Positions 51,357 through 60,915 are shown, numbered from the stretch's first letter. The stretch: DNA of 64,000 nt from JAHEJA01 sp965656445 (GCA_965656445.1 CBFHKO010000001.1:620001-684000); one strand, 5' to 3'. Notes: a model not told the origin generated them from the sequence alone. Made by a program: numbers and translations.

Positions 51357-52343
51357 ATGGAAACGCTGGTTATCATCAATGAAATTCTAACAGTCACTCT
51401 GGGTCCATTTGGGCCCATTGTGATGTTGCTAGCATTACTCTTGTTTTTCGGATTGCTCATCGTTTGGGGAAAGTCCCAAGAAAAAAACGATCCATTGTCA
51501 AAATTGGAACGCAAAGCCAAAACGCTGTCTTGGGCGCAAAACCAAAATCCCTCTAACCTATTGCGTCAACGCTCAAATAATCAGGCCCTTGAAAAATATT
51601 CTGCGTTCCTAGAACCCACGGATCACGAAGAGCTGTCTCAAATCAGCAAGACATTGGGCGCCGCAGGGTATCGCGGGGCGGATGCGGTGCGCATGTTTTA
51701 TGTGGCCCAGTTGGGTTTGGGGTTAGGCTTTTTGGCCCTTGGCCTCATGTACTATTTATTACAAGTTCCTGCCGAAAAAGCCGGGGCACAGACGATGCTG
51801 ATGTATGTCGTTCTTCCAGGTGCGGCGGGGTATATCCTTCCCAAATATTGGGTAAACAAACGCGCGGCGTCACGTCGCCAAGAGATCCAAGATGGGTTTC
51901 CAGATTCTTTGGACATGATGCTTATTTGCGTTGAGGCGGGTCAAACTCTTGATCAAGCCATTGTTCGAATTAGCGGCGAATTGCGTCATTCTTGCATTCC
52001 ACTTTCTGAAGAGTTTTTAATAATTGCCCATGAATTGAAAGCGGGCAAAGAACGTCCGCAAGTTTTGATGGATTTTGCAAGCCGTGTGGATTTGCAAGAA
52101 ATCACCAGCTTTGTCACAGTGATGATCCAATCATCCCAATTTGGGACATCAATTGCCGAAGCCCTCAACCTATATGCCAAAGAGATGCGCGAAAAACGCA
52201 TTATGCGCGCGGAAGAAAAGGCAAATAAGCTGCCAAATAAAATGAGCCTGTCTACGATGGGTTTGACAGTACCACCACTTTTGATCATCATGGTCGGGCC
52301 GTCTTTATTGGCGGTTGCTGATATGCTGAGCAAAGGGTTTTAG
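51357..52343 (+). CDS. tadC: Tad platform protein TadC
   Basis: TadC is the second T2SF-family inner-membrane platform protein. It has 328 residues with an N-terminal membrane segment (about 15-36), two central ones (about 120-165) and a C-terminal one (300-322). The T2SF domain has DGFPDSLDMMLICVEAGQTL and VTVMIQSSQFGTSIAEALNLYA. It is packed between tadB and tadD with gaps under 6 bases. Confidence 0.94.
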   Translation: METLVIINEILTVTLGPFGPIVMLLALLLFFGLLIVWGKSQEKNDPLSKLERKAKTLSWAQNQNPSNLLRQRSNNQALEKYSAFLEPTDHEELSQISKTLGAAGYRGADAVRMFYVAQLGLGLGFLALGLMYYLLQVPAEKAGAQTMLMYVVLPGAAGYILPKYWVNKRAASRRQEIQDGFPDSLDMMLICVEAGQTLDQAIVRISGELRHSCIPLSEEFLIIAHELKAGKERPQVLMDFASRVDLQEITSFVTVMIQSSQFGTSIAEALNLYAKEMREKRIMRAEEKANKLPNKMSLSTMGLTVPPLLIIMVGPSLLAVADMLSKGF

Positions 52344-52347
52344 TGAT

Positions 52348-52896
52348 TTGAAATACGCCTCTGTATTGGTTTTTATGGCAATTGGACTGCTCTCTGCTTG
52401 CGAAGAAAACCAAGGCACCTCTCTCTATGCACCGGGATTGAATACGCGCGCAGAGGCGGTTGATGGGATGATTGTCGGCAATCGCTTGATGGCGGCGCAG
52501 GAATATGAATTGGCACTAGAGGCCTTTCAACGCGCGGCGGCAAAAGATGGGCTCACCGGGGAAACGCTGCTGGCGATTGGAACCGCAAACCTCAGACTTG
52601 ATCGATTAAATCAGGCCGAAGCCACACTAAGACGGGCTGCGGCACTCGAACCAACATGGCCAGAAATTTGGAACAACTTGGGCGTTGTTTTGATGGAACG
52701 TGATAAAACCGCTGAAGCCTCAGAAGTTTTCCGCAAAGCTTATGCCCTCGATAATGGCGAAAGTGACTCAATCCGTGAAAATCTTAGATTGGCGCTCGAA
52801 AAATTGAACGAACGCGTTTATGATGATGCTATAAGCCATAATTATAAATTGGTACGTCGATCAGACAGTGATTATCTGGTTGAACAGTTTCCATAA
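52348..52896 (+). CDS. tadD: TPR lipoprotein TadD
   Basis: TadD is a TPR lipoprotein that helps the secretin reach the outer membrane. It has 182 residues from a TTG at 52348 (AAAGGG upstream, 5 bases after tadC). The lipoprotein signal ends in LLSAC. Three TPR repeats follow (AAQEYELALEAFQRAAAKDG, LDRLNQAEATLRRAAALEP and WNNLGVVLMERDKTAEASEVF). Confidence 0.9.
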   Translation: MKYASVLVFMAIGLLSACEENQGTSLYAPGLNTRAEAVDGMIVGNRLMAAQEYELALEAFQRAAAKDGLTGETLLAIGTANLRLDRLNQAEATLRRAAALEPTWPEIWNNLGVVLMERDKTAEASEVFRKAYALDNGESDSIRENLRLALEKLNERVYDDAISHNYKLVRRSDSDYLVEQFP

Positions 52897-52920
52897 GGCA
52901 CAGCAGTAGAGGACGCAAAT

Positions 52921-53766
52921 ATGCGCCACGTGAAAATTTGGGCCTCCCTTGCCATTGTGGCACTTGGGCTTTCGGCTTGTATGGGCAACGATAACGCCGT
53001 TGATAAACAACTTGAGGCCGTGAATTCCATCAACGGAGCCGAGTTGGATGATGTTATGCTCACTGTTGCGGACCCAAATGAAGCGGCCGTCTATTTCAAA
53101 CGTACCAGTCTTGAAAACCCAGAGAGCATTGCCGCAAAGCGTGGCTTGGGCCTGTCTCTTACCCGTGCAAAGCGTGCTCGTGAGGCGAGTACTGTTTGGG
53201 CAGATGTCATAACGCACCCAGAGGCCACCAATGAAGACAGCGTTAACTATGCAAACGCTCTGATCCGTTCTGGAAACTGGGACAAAGCCGAAGACGTTCT
53301 AAACGCAATTCCCCCAACGCATGAAACCTATGATCGCTATCGCCTAGAGGCGATTGTTGCAGATAGCCAAAAGAATTGGAAACGGGCCGACAGCTTTTAT
53401 GAAATTGCAACGGGTCTGACGACGACGCCTGCGAATGTTTTAAATAATTGGGGATACTCCAAACTGACTCGAGGATCGCATAAAGATGCCGAACGTCTTT
53501 TTGTTGAGTCACTCAAACATGATCAGTCAAATTTTACAGTCAAAAACAACTTGATCTTGGCCCGTGCGGCGCAGGGGATTTACACGCTTCCTGCGATCAA
53601 TATGACCCAAACAGAACGCGCAGAATTGCTCCATACTATGGGGCTTTCTGCAGTAAAGCGTGGTGATGTGAGTACCGCGAAAAGTATCTTTCGCGAGGCG
53701 GTTGAAACCCATCCACAATATTTCGAAGCCGCTGTTCGCAGCCTCGATGCTCTTGAAAATTCCTAA
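52921..53766 (+). CDS. Second TPR lipoprotein of the Tad locus
   Basis: The 281-residue protein has a lipoprotein signal ending in LGLSAC (about residue 20) and TPR-like repeats through the rest, including RGLGLSLTRAKRAREASTVW, LIRSGNWDKAEDVLNAI, NNWGYSKLTRGSHKDAERLF and MGLSAVKRGDVSTAKSIF. It may act with or beside TadD in secretin assembly. Its position between tadD and the prepilin peptidase gene, with 11-24 base gaps, supports a Tad role. Confidence 0.85.
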   Translation: MRHVKIWASLAIVALGLSACMGNDNAVDKQLEAVNSINGAELDDVMLTVADPNEAAVYFKRTSLENPESIAAKRGLGLSLTRAKRAREASTVWADVITHPEATNEDSVNYANALIRSGNWDKAEDVLNAIPPTHETYDRYRLEAIVADSQKNWKRADSFYEIATGLTTTPANVLNNWGYSKLTRGSHKDAERLFVESLKHDQSNFTVKNNLILARAAQGIYTLPAINMTQTERAELLHTMGLSAVKRGDVSTAKSIFREAVETHPQYFEAAVRSLDALENS

Positions 53767-53777
53767 GGTAATCAAAC

Positions 53778-54272
53778 ATGTCATTGACCTACACCGAAGC
53801 CCTCTACTTTGCCCCTTTCGTTATCCCACTGTGTCTCTGGACCGCATGGCGTGACATGAAAGTCATGAAGATCACCAATATCACTGTCCTGATTTTGCTT
53901 GGTGTGTTCCTCGTTATGGGTCTCTTGGCGCTAGATTTGAACGCCTATGGTTGGCGCTTGGCCCAAGTGGCAATCGCACTGGTCATCACCTTTATTTTGA
54001 CCATGATCGGAGCTATTGGCGGAGGGGATGCAAAATTTGTAGCGGCGGCCGCTGCTTTTGTGGCCCCTGGGGATTGGTTGTTTGTTGGGCTCTTGTTCTG
54101 CTGCTGCATGGTCGTCAGCACAGTCACATTGCGGCTTGTGCGTCGCACCTCCCTAACAAACTTGGCACCTGACTGGAAATGCTGGTCCACTGGATTAGTT
54201 TTCCCAATGGGCGTGGCGCTTGGTGCGACGCTCGCGCTTTACATGGTGCTGGGATTGATCCAGACCGCATAA
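53778..54272 (+). CDS. cpaA: Prepilin peptidase CpaA (TadV)
   Basis: CpaA is an aspartic-type A24 inner-membrane peptidase that removes the Flp leader. It has 164 residues with about four to five membrane helices. The two catalytic Asp residues are visible: in AWRDMKVMKITN near residue 26 and in the GxGD-type motif IGGGDAKFVAAAAAF near 78. It closes the Tad locus; the lhr gene begins 26 bases later. Confidence 0.93.
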   Translation: MSLTYTEALYFAPFVIPLCLWTAWRDMKVMKITNITVLILLGVFLVMGLLALDLNAYGWRLAQVAIALVITFILTMIGAIGGGDAKFVAAAAAFVAPGDWLFVGLLFCCCMVVSTVTLRLVRRTSLTNLAPDWKCWSTGLVFPMGVALGATLALYMVLGLIQTA

Positions 54273-54298
54273 CCCTCGTGTCATAAGAGAGGCGAAAC

Positions 54299-56707
54299 AT
54301 GACGGCGTTACCGCCCCTCTTTCAATCTTGGCTCGATCAAAAAAACTGGACTCTGCATCCACATCAAGCAACCTTGCTTGACCATGCACAGCTGCCATCG
54401 CAGCTCTTGATTGCCCCCACAGGTGCGGGCAAAACACTTTCTGGGTTTTTGCCCACTTTGATAGAGTTGCAGCAAACCCCCAAGAAGGGGCTACATACGC
54501 TTTATGTCTCGCCGCTCAAGGCGTTGGCTGCGGATATTAAACGCAATCTGATGACCCCAATCCAAGAGCTTGGCTTGGATATCCGCGTCGAAGACCGAAC
54601 TGGGGATACTTCGCAGACGACCAAAAAACGTCAACGTGTTGATCCTCCCCATATCCTTCTGACAACGCCCGAAAGCCTTGCTTTGCTCATGTCCTATGAG
54701 GATGCGCCTCGGATATTTGACGGTCTTGAACGCATCATTATTGACGAAGTGCATGCGCTATCGGAAAGCAAACGGGGGGATCAGCTTTTCCTTGCGCTGA
54801 GCCGCATAAACGCGCTTTGCCCAAAACTTCGCCGTGTCGGCCTATCGGCAACCGTTGAAGACCCAAATGCCATAGCAAGTTTGATGGCGAAGCATCCCGA
54901 CAGATGCCGCATACACCACACAGAGGCCTTAGCGCCGCCTGATATTCAGATGCTCGACACAACCACGCCTCCTCCATGGGCGGGTGCAGGTGGCGCACAT
55001 GCCATTCCAGATGTGCTTGAACAGATCAACGCGCATAAAACCACGCTGATCTTTCACAACACCCGCGCACAGGCTGAAATTTTCTTTCACAATCTTTGGC
55101 TTGCCAACGAAGATGCGCTTCCGATTGCTATTCACCACGGATCGCTCGACAAACAGCAACGCGCTCGCGTTGAGGATGCCATGACCCATGGGACACTGAG
55201 GGCGATTGTCTGTACGGGCAGCTTGGACCTCGGTATTGACTGGGGTGATGTGGATTTGGTCATTCAAATTGGCGCACCAAAAAACGTCAAACGCCTCGTT
55301 CAACGCATTGGCCGATCAAACCACCAATATAACGCCCCCTCCAAAGCCCTTATTGTTCCGGCAAACCGCTTTGAGATCATCGAATGCCAAGCCGCGCTTC
55401 AGGCTGTTTTGGACAATGATTTGGACGGCGACCCAAGACCTCTTGGCCCCTTGGATGTCTTGTGCCAGCACATAATCTTGGCCGCCTGTTCTGGCCCATT
55501 TTTACCCGATGATCTCTTCGCTGAAATCAAAACGGCTGGTCCCTATCATGCCTTGTCGCGAAAGGATTTTGATGCTTGCCTCGATTTTTGCGCTACCGGG
55601 GGATATGCGCTTCGGCGCTATGACCAATGGCACCGTTTGATCGCATTACCTGATGGCTCATACAGCCTACGTGATCCACGTAGTGCCGCGCGCAGCCGCA
55701 TGAACGCAGGCACCATCCAAGATACGGACACGTTAAAAGTTAGGATGAAACGTAACCGCGGCGGCAAACCTCTTGGTGAAATCGAAGAGGGCTTTGCCGC
55801 AACCTTAACGGCGGGGGATACCTTTTTGATTGGCGGTCAAATCGTACGCTTTGAAGGGCTGAGGGAAATGGTTGTCGAAGTCTCAAGAGACGCGACCAAG
55901 ATCCCTAAAATTGCTACCTTTGCAGGAACAAAATTCGCCACATCAACACAGCTGTGTGACCGTATATTGCGCAATTTTGAGCAAGGCAATTTTGCGTACC
56001 TCACCGAAGAGACACGCGCATGGGTCGCCCAACAATGCGCTCTGTCAACCCTGCCCTCTCAGCATCGTCTGTTGGTGGAAACCTTTCCACGCAAAGGTCG
56101 CCATCACATCTGTGTTTACGGGTTCGCAGGGAGAAATGCCCAACAAACCTTAGGCCTTTTGCTCACCAAACAAATGGAAGATCAGGATTTAGCCCCCCTT
56201 GGATTTGTCGCCACAGATTACGCAACTTTGATCTGGGGACTAGAACCTGTAACGCATCCAGAGGCCTTGTTCTTTGCGGACAAATTAGAAGAAGGATTTG
56301 AAACCTGGCTCTCAGGGAACGCGGTAATGAAACGAAGTTTCCGCTCGGTTGCGACGATTGCAGGTTTGATTGAACGCAACCTGCCCGGATTAAGGAAATC
56401 AGGACGACAGGCGACATTTTCCTCAGATATCCTCTATGATACGCTGTCCAAATATGATCCTGATCATATCTTGATGCAGATCACAAAAACCGAAGCACTC
56501 AGCGGTCTTGTCGATTTTTCGCGTATTCGCGGGATGTTGGATCGGGTTGATGGACGTCTGGATCATCGCACTCTTCCGCATGTCTCCCCCTTTGCCGCGC
56601 CCTTGTTCCTAGAAGTCGGCAAAGTCCCTGTTGAGGGCCAAGCCATTGAACGTTTTCTTGCAACTGAAGCCGAGACATTGATGGAAGAAGCGGGCTTGAA
56701 TTTCTAG
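54299..56707 (+). CDS. Ligase-associated DNA-damage-response DEXH helicase (Lhr family)
   Basis: This is an 802-residue superfamily 2 helicase. Walker A is APTGAGKTLSGFLPTL near residue 40, the DEVH box is IIIDEVHALSESKRGDQLF near 145, GLSATVEDPNAIA follows, and the C-terminal RecA fold has GSLDLGIDWGDVDLVIQIG and RLVQRIGRSNH. A winged-helix and Lhr core region follow. The paired phosphoesterase downstream identifies the ligase-associated repair subfamily, although no ATP-dependent DNA ligase or LigD-like gene is in the window. Confidence 0.92.
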   Translation: MTALPPLFQSWLDQKNWTLHPHQATLLDHAQLPSQLLIAPTGAGKTLSGFLPTLIELQQTPKKGLHTLYVSPLKALAADIKRNLMTPIQELGLDIRVEDRTGDTSQTTKKRQRVDPPHILLTTPESLALLMSYEDAPRIFDGLERIIIDEVHALSESKRGDQLFLALSRINALCPKLRRVGLSATVEDPNAIASLMAKHPDRCRIHHTEALAPPDIQMLDTTTPPPWAGAGGAHAIPDVLEQINAHKTTLIFHNTRAQAEIFFHNLWLANEDALPIAIHHGSLDKQQRARVEDAMTHGTLRAIVCTGSLDLGIDWGDVDLVIQIGAPKNVKRLVQRIGRSNHQYNAPSKALIVPANRFEIIECQAALQAVLDNDLDGDPRPLGPLDVLCQHIILAACSGPFLPDDLFAEIKTAGPYHALSRKDFDACLDFCATGGYALRRYDQWHRLIALPDGSYSLRDPRSAARSRMNAGTIQDTDTLKVRMKRNRGGKPLGEIEEGFAATLTAGDTFLIGGQIVRFEGLREMVVEVSRDATKIPKIATFAGTKFATSTQLCDRILRNFEQGNFAYLTEETRAWVAQQCALSTLPSQHRLLVETFPRKGRHHICVYGFAGRNAQQTLGLLLTKQMEDQDLAPLGFVATDYATLIWGLEPVTHPEALFFADKLEEGFETWLSGNAVMKRSFRSVATIAGLIERNLPGLRKSGRQATFSSDILYDTLSKYDPDHILMQITKTEALSGLVDFSRIRGMLDRVDGRLDHRTLPHVSPFAAPLFLEVGKVPVEGQAIERFLATEAETLMEEAGLNF

Positions 56708-56744
56708 CTTGTGTTCGCCGCCTTTCTTTGCGCAAATTCCCGCT

Positions 56745-57407
56745 ATGAACGGTTTTTCCTTTACCCTCGCGGGGGCGAGCTTGATCGCCCTGCCATCTGG
56801 CGCCTTGTGGTGGCCTGATCAAAGCTTGCTTTGCGTGTCGGATTTACACCTTGGGAAAAGTGATCGACTGCTGCGCGCTGGTGCACCGCACCTCCCCCCT
56901 TATGAGACACGCGACACCTTGTTCAGACTAGAGCAAGACATTCATGCCTGTTCGCCTAAAACGATGGTCTGCTTGGGGGATAGCTTTGATGATCAACAGG
57001 CAGAACATGGGTTAGATGAAAACGAACGCAGTTGGATTTTACGGCTACAAGCTGGTCGCCGCTGGGTGTGGATCGAAGGCAACCATGATCCAGGTCCAAT
57101 GGATTTGGGCGGAACACATCTTGGGCTGCTGCCCATCTCTCCACTGACATTTCGCCATATTGCAGAGCCCGCGGCCTCTGGAGATATCTCAGGCCACTAT
57201 CACCCCAAAGCACGCCTTACGTTGAAAGGGCGACGCCTATCCAAACCCTGCTTTCTGCTCGACAGCGATAGAGTGATCTTGCCCGCCTATGGCACATATA
57301 CAGGCGGTCTAGACACGTCTTCAGAGGTGTTGACCGAGCTGATGCGCAAAGAAGCCATCGCTATATTGACAGGAACACGTACCTATACTGTTCCAATGCC
57401 ACGGTAA
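56745..57407 (+). CDS. pdeM: Ligase-associated metallophosphoesterase PdeM
   Basis: This is a calcineurin-like metallophosphoesterase, proposed as a DNA end-processing endonuclease or phosphodiesterase. It has 220 residues from the ATG at 56745; a TTG at 56709 would add 12 residues and cross the lhr gap. Metal-binding motifs are SDLHLGKSDRLL, LGDSFDDQQAE, IEGNHDPGPMD and ISGHYHPKA. It abuts lhr. Its stop codon touches that of the convergent LytTR gene with no base between. Confidence 0.9.
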   Translation: MNGFSFTLAGASLIALPSGALWWPDQSLLCVSDLHLGKSDRLLRAGAPHLPPYETRDTLFRLEQDIHACSPKTMVCLGDSFDDQQAEHGLDENERSWILRLQAGRRWVWIEGNHDPGPMDLGGTHLGLLPISPLTFRHIAEPAASGDISGHYHPKARLTLKGRRLSKPCFLLDSDRVILPAYGTYTGGLDTSSEVLTELMRKEAIAILTGTRTYTVPMPR

Positions 57408-58142
57408 CTAGCTCGGAACATCAATTCCAATTCGTCCTAGATTTACACGCCCCGTCGCGCTCACGGGATAACTGGACCCATTGTCCAATCGCACCATCAA
57501 TTTTTTACCATCGAAAAAGAATTCTTCAATGCAAGCCTTGCACACCCAATGCGAGCGATGAACCATAACTCCCTCGACTGGCTTCATCTCATCAACAGCA
57601 TCAGAAAACCTAAAGCGAATGGTCTGCACACCTTGTGCAAACGAAACCTCAACCAAATGGCTATTCGCAGTTAGCGCGTAGATATCGCCCATGTCCTCTT
57701 CTAAACGCTTCAACAATTTGGGGGCGACGCCTTCATCGCTTGATTTTGCGTTATAGGCGTTGACCGCGCGCCACACCCCAATTGTCAGAGCGGTGATAAT
57801 AAAGACACCCGCAATCAGAATTTCAATTCTGAATCCTTCTAACACTTCAGGAGGATAAAAATGGGCATTCAGAGCAAAGACAACAGGTGAAAACAAAATG
57901 GTCATCACGCATGTCGATACAGCATCTCGGGTCATCAAGCTGAATCGGCCTAAATAATTAACCCCAATAAATTCAATAATCCCGCCAATAATCATGGCAA
58001 TGCCGATCTGAGTTCCCCAATACAGAACCCTATCGCCCACCCCTAAATAAACAAAAGACCCAAAAGGACCTGAAACACCGCAAAACAGTGTCATGATCGC
58101 CCATAACACGAGCTCTCGACGTCTAGAAACAAATACACTCAT
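57408..58142 (-). CDS. Membrane-bound LytTR-type DNA-binding protein
   Basis: The 244-residue protein has four hydrophobic segments in the first half (about 10-32, 40-62, 72-92 and 106-126). A short charged linker leads to a LytTR domain at about 145-240 with the recognition pattern VEGVMVHRSHWVCKACIEEF and MVRLDNGSSYPVSATGRVNL. Membrane-anchored LytTR proteins usually control a nearby locus, but no target is evident here. A paired Cys (VCKAC) in the domain might be a redox switch, which is speculation. Confidence 0.82.
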   Translation of the reverse strand: MSVFVSRRRELVLWAIMTLFCGVSGPFGSFVYLGVGDRVLYWGTQIGIAMIIGGIIEFIGVNYLGRFSLMTRDAVSTCVMTILFSPVVFALNAHFYPPEVLEGFRIEILIAGVFIITALTIGVWRAVNAYNAKSSDEGVAPKLLKRLEEDMGDIYALTANSHLVEVSFAQGVQTIRFRFSDAVDEMKPVEGVMVHRSHWVCKACIEEFFFDGKKLMVRLDNGSSYPVSATGRVNLGRIGIDVPS

Positions 58143-58256
58143 ACTTTTCTATTATTAATACCCCTATGCCAAAAACCCACAGCACCCAAAACGCGATAAA
58201 TCACATTTTGGATGCAAATATCAATAGCAGTAGGATGAATTGCGCCTAACGGCCTG

Positions 58257-59150
58257 TTACGCGGTCAATCCCTGCGGTTCCGCCAAGCCATTTGCACGAC
58301 AGCAGGCTGTGACTGTGTTCGCCAGCAGGCACGCAATCGTCATAGGGCCGACGCCACCAGGAACCGGTGTAATTGCCCCTGCAACTTCGGCACATGACGC
58401 ATAATCGCAATCCCCGACCAACCGTGTTCCACCTTCAGGTTTCTCGATTCTGTTGATCCCAACATCAATCACAGTTGCACCCTCTCGGATCCATGATCCA
58501 GGGACCATCTCTGGACGTCCAACTGCGGCAATCACTATGTCTGCGCGGCGAACAACCTCGGCCAAGTCTTTGGTGCGCGAATGCGCAATCGTCACCGTGC
58601 AGCTGTCATTCAACAAAAGCTGCGCCATTGGCTTACCAACAATATTAGAGCGTCCGATCACCACAGCATTCAACCCTGACAAGGACCCGTGATGATTACG
58701 AAGCATCATAAGGCAGCCCAATGGCGTGCACGGCACCATTGATTTCTGGCCCGTTCCCAAAAGACCCACGTTCGAAATATGGAACCCATCGACATCTTTC
58801 GCCGGATCAATGGAATTGATGACCAAATCTTCGTTCAAATGCTTAGGAAGCGGCAGCTGCACCAAAATACCATGTACTTCAGGATCTGCATTCAAACGAT
58901 CAATGAGCGCCAGTAAATCGGCTTCAGATGTGTCAACATCCAGCTTATGCTCAAACGACTTCATGCCGACTTCAACAGTTTGCTTGCCTTTGGAGCGGAC
59001 ATAAACTTGGCTCGCGGGATCTTCGCCGACCAAAACCACAGCCAATCCTGGCGTGATCCCGTTTTCTTCTTTCAATCGCGTCACATGTTCTGCCACTTGC
59101 CCACGCACCTGCGCCGCAAATGCTTTGCCATCAATTACCGTAGCAGCCAT
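58257..59150 (-). CDS. folD: Bifunctional methylenetetrahydrofolate dehydrogenase/cyclohydrolase FolD
   Basis: FolD interconverts 5,10-methylene-, methenyl- and 10-formyl-tetrahydrofolate using NADP. It has 297 residues. The catalytic Lys region is SQVYVRSKGKQTVEVGM near 50-65, followed by GILVQLPLPKHLN and the NADP-binding VIGRSNIVGKPMAQLLL. The C-terminal PGGVGPMTIACLLANTV is diagnostic. It is downstream of fhs on the same strand with a terminator between, so the two are adjacent but partly separate transcription units. Confidence 0.97.
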   Translation of the reverse strand: MAATVIDGKAFAAQVRGQVAEHVTRLKEENGITPGLAVVLVGEDPASQVYVRSKGKQTVEVGMKSFEHKLDVDTSEADLLALIDRLNADPEVHGILVQLPLPKHLNEDLVINSIDPAKDVDGFHISNVGLLGTGQKSMVPCTPLGCLMMLRNHHGSLSGLNAVVIGRSNIVGKPMAQLLLNDSCTVTIAHSRTKDLAEVVRRADIVIAAVGRPEMVPGSWIREGATVIDVGINRIEKPEGGTRLVGDCDYASCAEVAGAITPVPGGVGPMTIACLLANTVTACCRANGLAEPQGLTA

Positions 59151-59189
59151 CTGTCTTCCTTCTTCTTTTTATAAATATCCTTGCCAAAG

Positions 59190-59230
59190 GCAAACGCGAG
59201 GTCTGGGGTCGATCCCCGGACCTCGCGTCC
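59190..59230 (-). terminator. Terminator between fhs and folD
   Basis: On the minus strand CGCGAGGTC-C-GGGG pairs with CCCC-A-GACCTCGCG around a 5-base loop, a near-perfect 14-base stem with one internal mismatch, followed by TTTGCCTTT. It begins about 10 bases after the fhs stop and 45 bases before the folD start. The T tract is interrupted, so termination may be partial. Confidence 0.7.
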
Positions 59231-59238
59231 CCTTTAAC

Positions 59239-60915
59239 TTAGAACAAGCCTTCGATCTGACCGTCCGCATTCAGCATAATGTTTTCCGACGCTGGAACAG
59301 AGGGAAGCCCCGGCATTGTCATGATCTCTCCACAGATCACAACGACAAAGCCCGCCCCTGCGCTCAAGCGTACTTCACGGATCGGAACTGTGTGCCCATT
59401 CGGTGCACCACGTAGATTTGGATCTGTTGAAAAACTATACTGCGTTTTGGCCATACAGACAGGCAAATGACCGTATCCTGCATCTTCCCATTCACGAAGT
59501 TGCGCACGGATTTTCTTGTCGGCGATAACTTCGTCTGCGCGGTAGATACGCTTAGCGATCGTATCAATCTTATCAAACAGGCTCATGTCATCAGAGTAAA
59601 GGGGCGCAAAGTTCGCCATATCCGCGTCTGCGATCTCGGCAATGCGTGTTGCCAAGGCCTCTGTGCCTTCTGAGCCTTTTGCCCAGTGCTGACATAGAAT
59701 GGCTTCTGATCCCATTGAGGCCACATAGTCTTTGACAGCTTCGACTTCGGCATCTGTGTCAGTCACAAAGTGGTTGATCGCAACGACGACAGGAACGCCA
59801 AAGGATTTCACGTTTTCAATGTGACGCCCAAGGTTTGGACAGCCATTTTGAACCGCTTCAACATTTTCTGCACCCAAGTCAGCCTTCGCAACGCCACCGT
59901 TCATTTTCATCGCACGCACAGTCGCAACAACAACCACTGCAGAGGGGGCAATGCCTGCTTTGCGGCATTTGATGTTCATGAATTTTTCGGCACCCAAATC
60001 GGCACCAAAACCTGCTTCGGTCACGACATAATCGGCAATTTTTAATGCCGTCGTTGTCGCCATAACCGAGTTACAGCCATGCGCGATATTCGCAAACGGG
60101 CCGCCATGCACGAAGGCTGGGTTGTTTTCCAAGGTCTGCACAAGGTTTGGCTGCATCGCATCTTTCAACAGAACCGTCATCGCGCCATCTGCTTTGATAT
60201 CACGGCAATAGATTGGTGTTTTATCACGACGGTAGGCCACGATGATATCGCCCAAACGTTTTTGCAAATCTTCCAAAGAAGTAGCAAGGCACAAGATCGC
60301 CATAACTTCGGATGCAACGGTAATGTCAAAGCCCGTTTGACGCGGGAACCCATTTGCAACGCCGCCCAAGGACGTCACCACATCACGGAGTGCGCGATCG
60401 TTCATGTCCATCACACGACGCCACACAACGCGACGTTCGTCGATCTCTAATTTGTTACCCCAGTAAATGTGGTTATCAATCATCGCAGACAAAAGGTTGT
60501 GCGCAGATGTGATTGCGTGGAAGTCACCTGTGAAATGAAGGTTCATTTCTTCCATTGGAACAACTTGGGCATATCCACCACCTGCGGCGCCACCCTTCAT
60601 CCCGAAACAGGGACCAAGCGATGCTTCACGAATACAAATCGCGGCTTTCTTACCGATGCGGTTCAAACCATCACCCAAACCAACAGTCGTTGTTGTTTTG
60701 CCTTCACCGGCAGGCGTTGGGTTGATCGCCGTAACCAAAATCAATTTTCCGTTTTCATTGCCTTGAACGGAATTGATGAACTCTTGGCTGACCTTTGCTT
60801 TATCATGGCCGTATGGCAAAAGGTGCTCGCTCGGGATGCCGAGTTTCGCGCCGATCTCTTGGATTGGTTTTTTGTTCGCCTCACGTGCGATTTCGATATC
60901 TGACTTATAACCCAT
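59239..60915 (-). CDS. fhs: Formate--tetrahydrofolate ligase
   Basis: Fhs makes 10-formyl-tetrahydrofolate from formate, tetrahydrofolate and ATP. It has 558 residues from the ATG at 60915 (AGGGGA about 8 bases upstream); an ATG seven codons earlier is unlikely. The ATP-binding loop is TPAGEGKTTTTVGLGDG near residue 60, then REASLGPCFGMKGGAAGGGY, FTGDFHAITSAHNLLSA and PAFVHGGPFANIAHGCN. With folD it forms a one-carbon module. Confidence 0.97.
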   Translation of the reverse strand: MGYKSDIEIAREANKKPIQEIGAKLGIPSEHLLPYGHDKAKVSQEFINSVQGNENGKLILVTAINPTPAGEGKTTTTVGLGDGLNRIGKKAAICIREASLGPCFGMKGGAAGGGYAQVVPMEEMNLHFTGDFHAITSAHNLLSAMIDNHIYWGNKLEIDERRVVWRRVMDMNDRALRDVVTSLGGVANGFPRQTGFDITVASEVMAILCLATSLEDLQKRLGDIIVAYRRDKTPIYCRDIKADGAMTVLLKDAMQPNLVQTLENNPAFVHGGPFANIAHGCNSVMATTTALKIADYVVTEAGFGADLGAEKFMNIKCRKAGIAPSAVVVVATVRAMKMNGGVAKADLGAENVEAVQNGCPNLGRHIENVKSFGVPVVVAINHFVTDTDAEVEAVKDYVASMGSEAILCQHWAKGSEGTEALATRIAEIADADMANFAPLYSDDMSLFDKIDTIAKRIYRADEVIADKKIRAQLREWEDAGYGHLPVCMAKTQYSFSTDPNLRGAPNGHTVPIREVRLSAGAGFVVVICGEIMTMPGLPSVPASENIMLNADGQIEGLF

